This document shows positions 6,476 to 6,773 of a DNA stretch of 6,773 bases, one piece after another. Numbering within the stretch: the first letter of the stretch is position 1; the number at the start of each line of letters is the position of its first letter. Source of the DNA: Gammaproteobacteria bacterium (GTDB lineage: Bacteria > Pseudomonadota > Gammaproteobacteria > Burkholderiales > Thiobacillaceae). The position numbers were made by a program, and so were the translations under genes. The notes under the pieces were generated by a model. The model did no database searches, was not told the DNA's origin, and saw nothing but the letters and a program-made list of their open reading frames with translations. The stretch spans positions 1 to 6,773 of the forward strand of contig JAHJNP010000296.1 in the NCBI GenBank assembly GCA_018820745.1. Direction: 5' to 3'.

Positions 6476-6497
6476 AAAGCCCCGCGGTGAGCGGGGC
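6476..6497 (-). terminator. Probable intrinsic terminator downstream of rpoD
   Basis: Reading the minus strand, arms gccccgc (6497-6491) and gcggggc (6485-6479) pair perfectly around the loop tcacc and are followed by TTTCAATTT. The 7-bp all-GC stem begins 7 bp after the rpoD stop. The T-run is short and interrupted, so termination is probably incomplete. The tRNA begins only 11 bp after the stem. Confidence 0.7.
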
Positions 6498-6504
6498 GGG
6501 GCGC

Positions 6505-6773
6505 TTACTGTTCGCCGCTGCCGACGAAGCTTTTCAGCTTTTCGGAACGGGTCGGGTGGCGCAGCTTGCGCAGTGCCTTGGCCTCGATCTGGCGAATCCG
6601 CTCGCGCGTGACGTCGAACTGCTTGCCGACTTCTTCCAGCGTGTGGTCGGTGTTCATTTCGATGCCGAAGCGCATCCGCAGCACCTTGGCTTCGCGCGAG
6701 GTCAGGCTGTCCAGCACTTCGCGGGTGGCGTCGCGCAGGTTGGCATAGATCGCGTAATCGTCAGGCGACAGCG
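6505..6773 (-). CDS. rpoD: RNA polymerase primary sigma factor (sigma-70), C-terminal fragment
   Basis: The last 88 codons plus stop of the housekeeping sigma factor; the gene enters from the right edge. The visible part begins [18 protein letters not shown] and covers sigma region 4. Region 4.1 includes [17 protein letters not shown]. The helix-turn-helix of region 4.2, which contacts the -35 element, is [10 protein letters not shown] / [21 protein letters not shown]. These motifs are diagnostic of RpoD rather than an alternative sigma factor, especially [11 protein letters not shown] and the RHPTRSEKL end. The C-terminus FVGSGEQ after RSEKLKS varies between species. The stop is TAA, followed closely by the GC-rich hairpin and then the tRNA. 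The first visible GTG (6717) is an internal Val codon, not a start. Confidence 0.97.
   Translation of the reverse strand, partial: LSPDDYAIYANLRDATREVLDSLTSREAKVLRMRFGIEMNTDHTLEEVGKQFDVTRERIRQIEAKALRKLRHPTRSEKLKSFVGSGEQ

Overview
The window looks like chromosomal core sequence from a GC-rich betaproteobacterium. A sulfur-oxidiser-like lineage such as the Thiobacillus/Nitrosomonadales group is my best guess, but this rests on gene content and order rather than on a marker. I see no mobile element, CRISPR array, phage gene or obvious sign of recent transfer. Coding density is high, and six of the eight protein genes belong to well-known bacterial families at normal length.

Layout, left to right. 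Positions 1-98 (minus) hold the first codons of an ArsR-type winged-helix regulator that runs off the left edge. A 167-bp AT-rich divergent intergenic region follows, with two small inverted repeats and a weak candidate promoter. The plus strand then carries gpmI (cofactor-independent phosphoglycerate mutase), an envC-like murein hydrolase activator and a ctpA-type S41 protease, 30 bp and 1 bp apart, so probably one transcript. A 78-bp gap follows, containing a perfect 12-bp inverted repeat and a good -10 hexamer. After it come a small uncharacterised protein with a probable ferredoxin-like (HMA-like) fold, 131 aa, and a MoeB/ThiF E1-like enzyme. The right end is on the minus strand: slmA (nucleoid occlusion factor), a tRNA with a CAU anticodon that looks like tRNA-Ile2, a hairpin terminator, and the 3' end of rpoD (primary sigma factor), which runs off the right edge.

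How the genes fit together. EnvC activates amidases that split septal peptidoglycan. CtpA-type proteases are known in other proteobacteria to control peptidoglycan hydrolases, so the two plausibly act together on the cell wall. SlmA, a division regulator, lies close by but on the other strand. The 131-aa protein and the MoeB/ThiF enzyme are 15 bp apart and probably co-expressed, but the small protein lacks both a metal-binding CxxC and the C-terminal Gly-Gly of a sulfur carrier, so their link is unexplained.

I did not find a convincing new biological system. The items most worth a second look are the small HMA-like protein next to the E1-like enzyme, the perfect inverted repeat beside the -10 box upstream of it, and the tRNA directly behind the rpoD terminator with no room for its own promoter outside rpoD.
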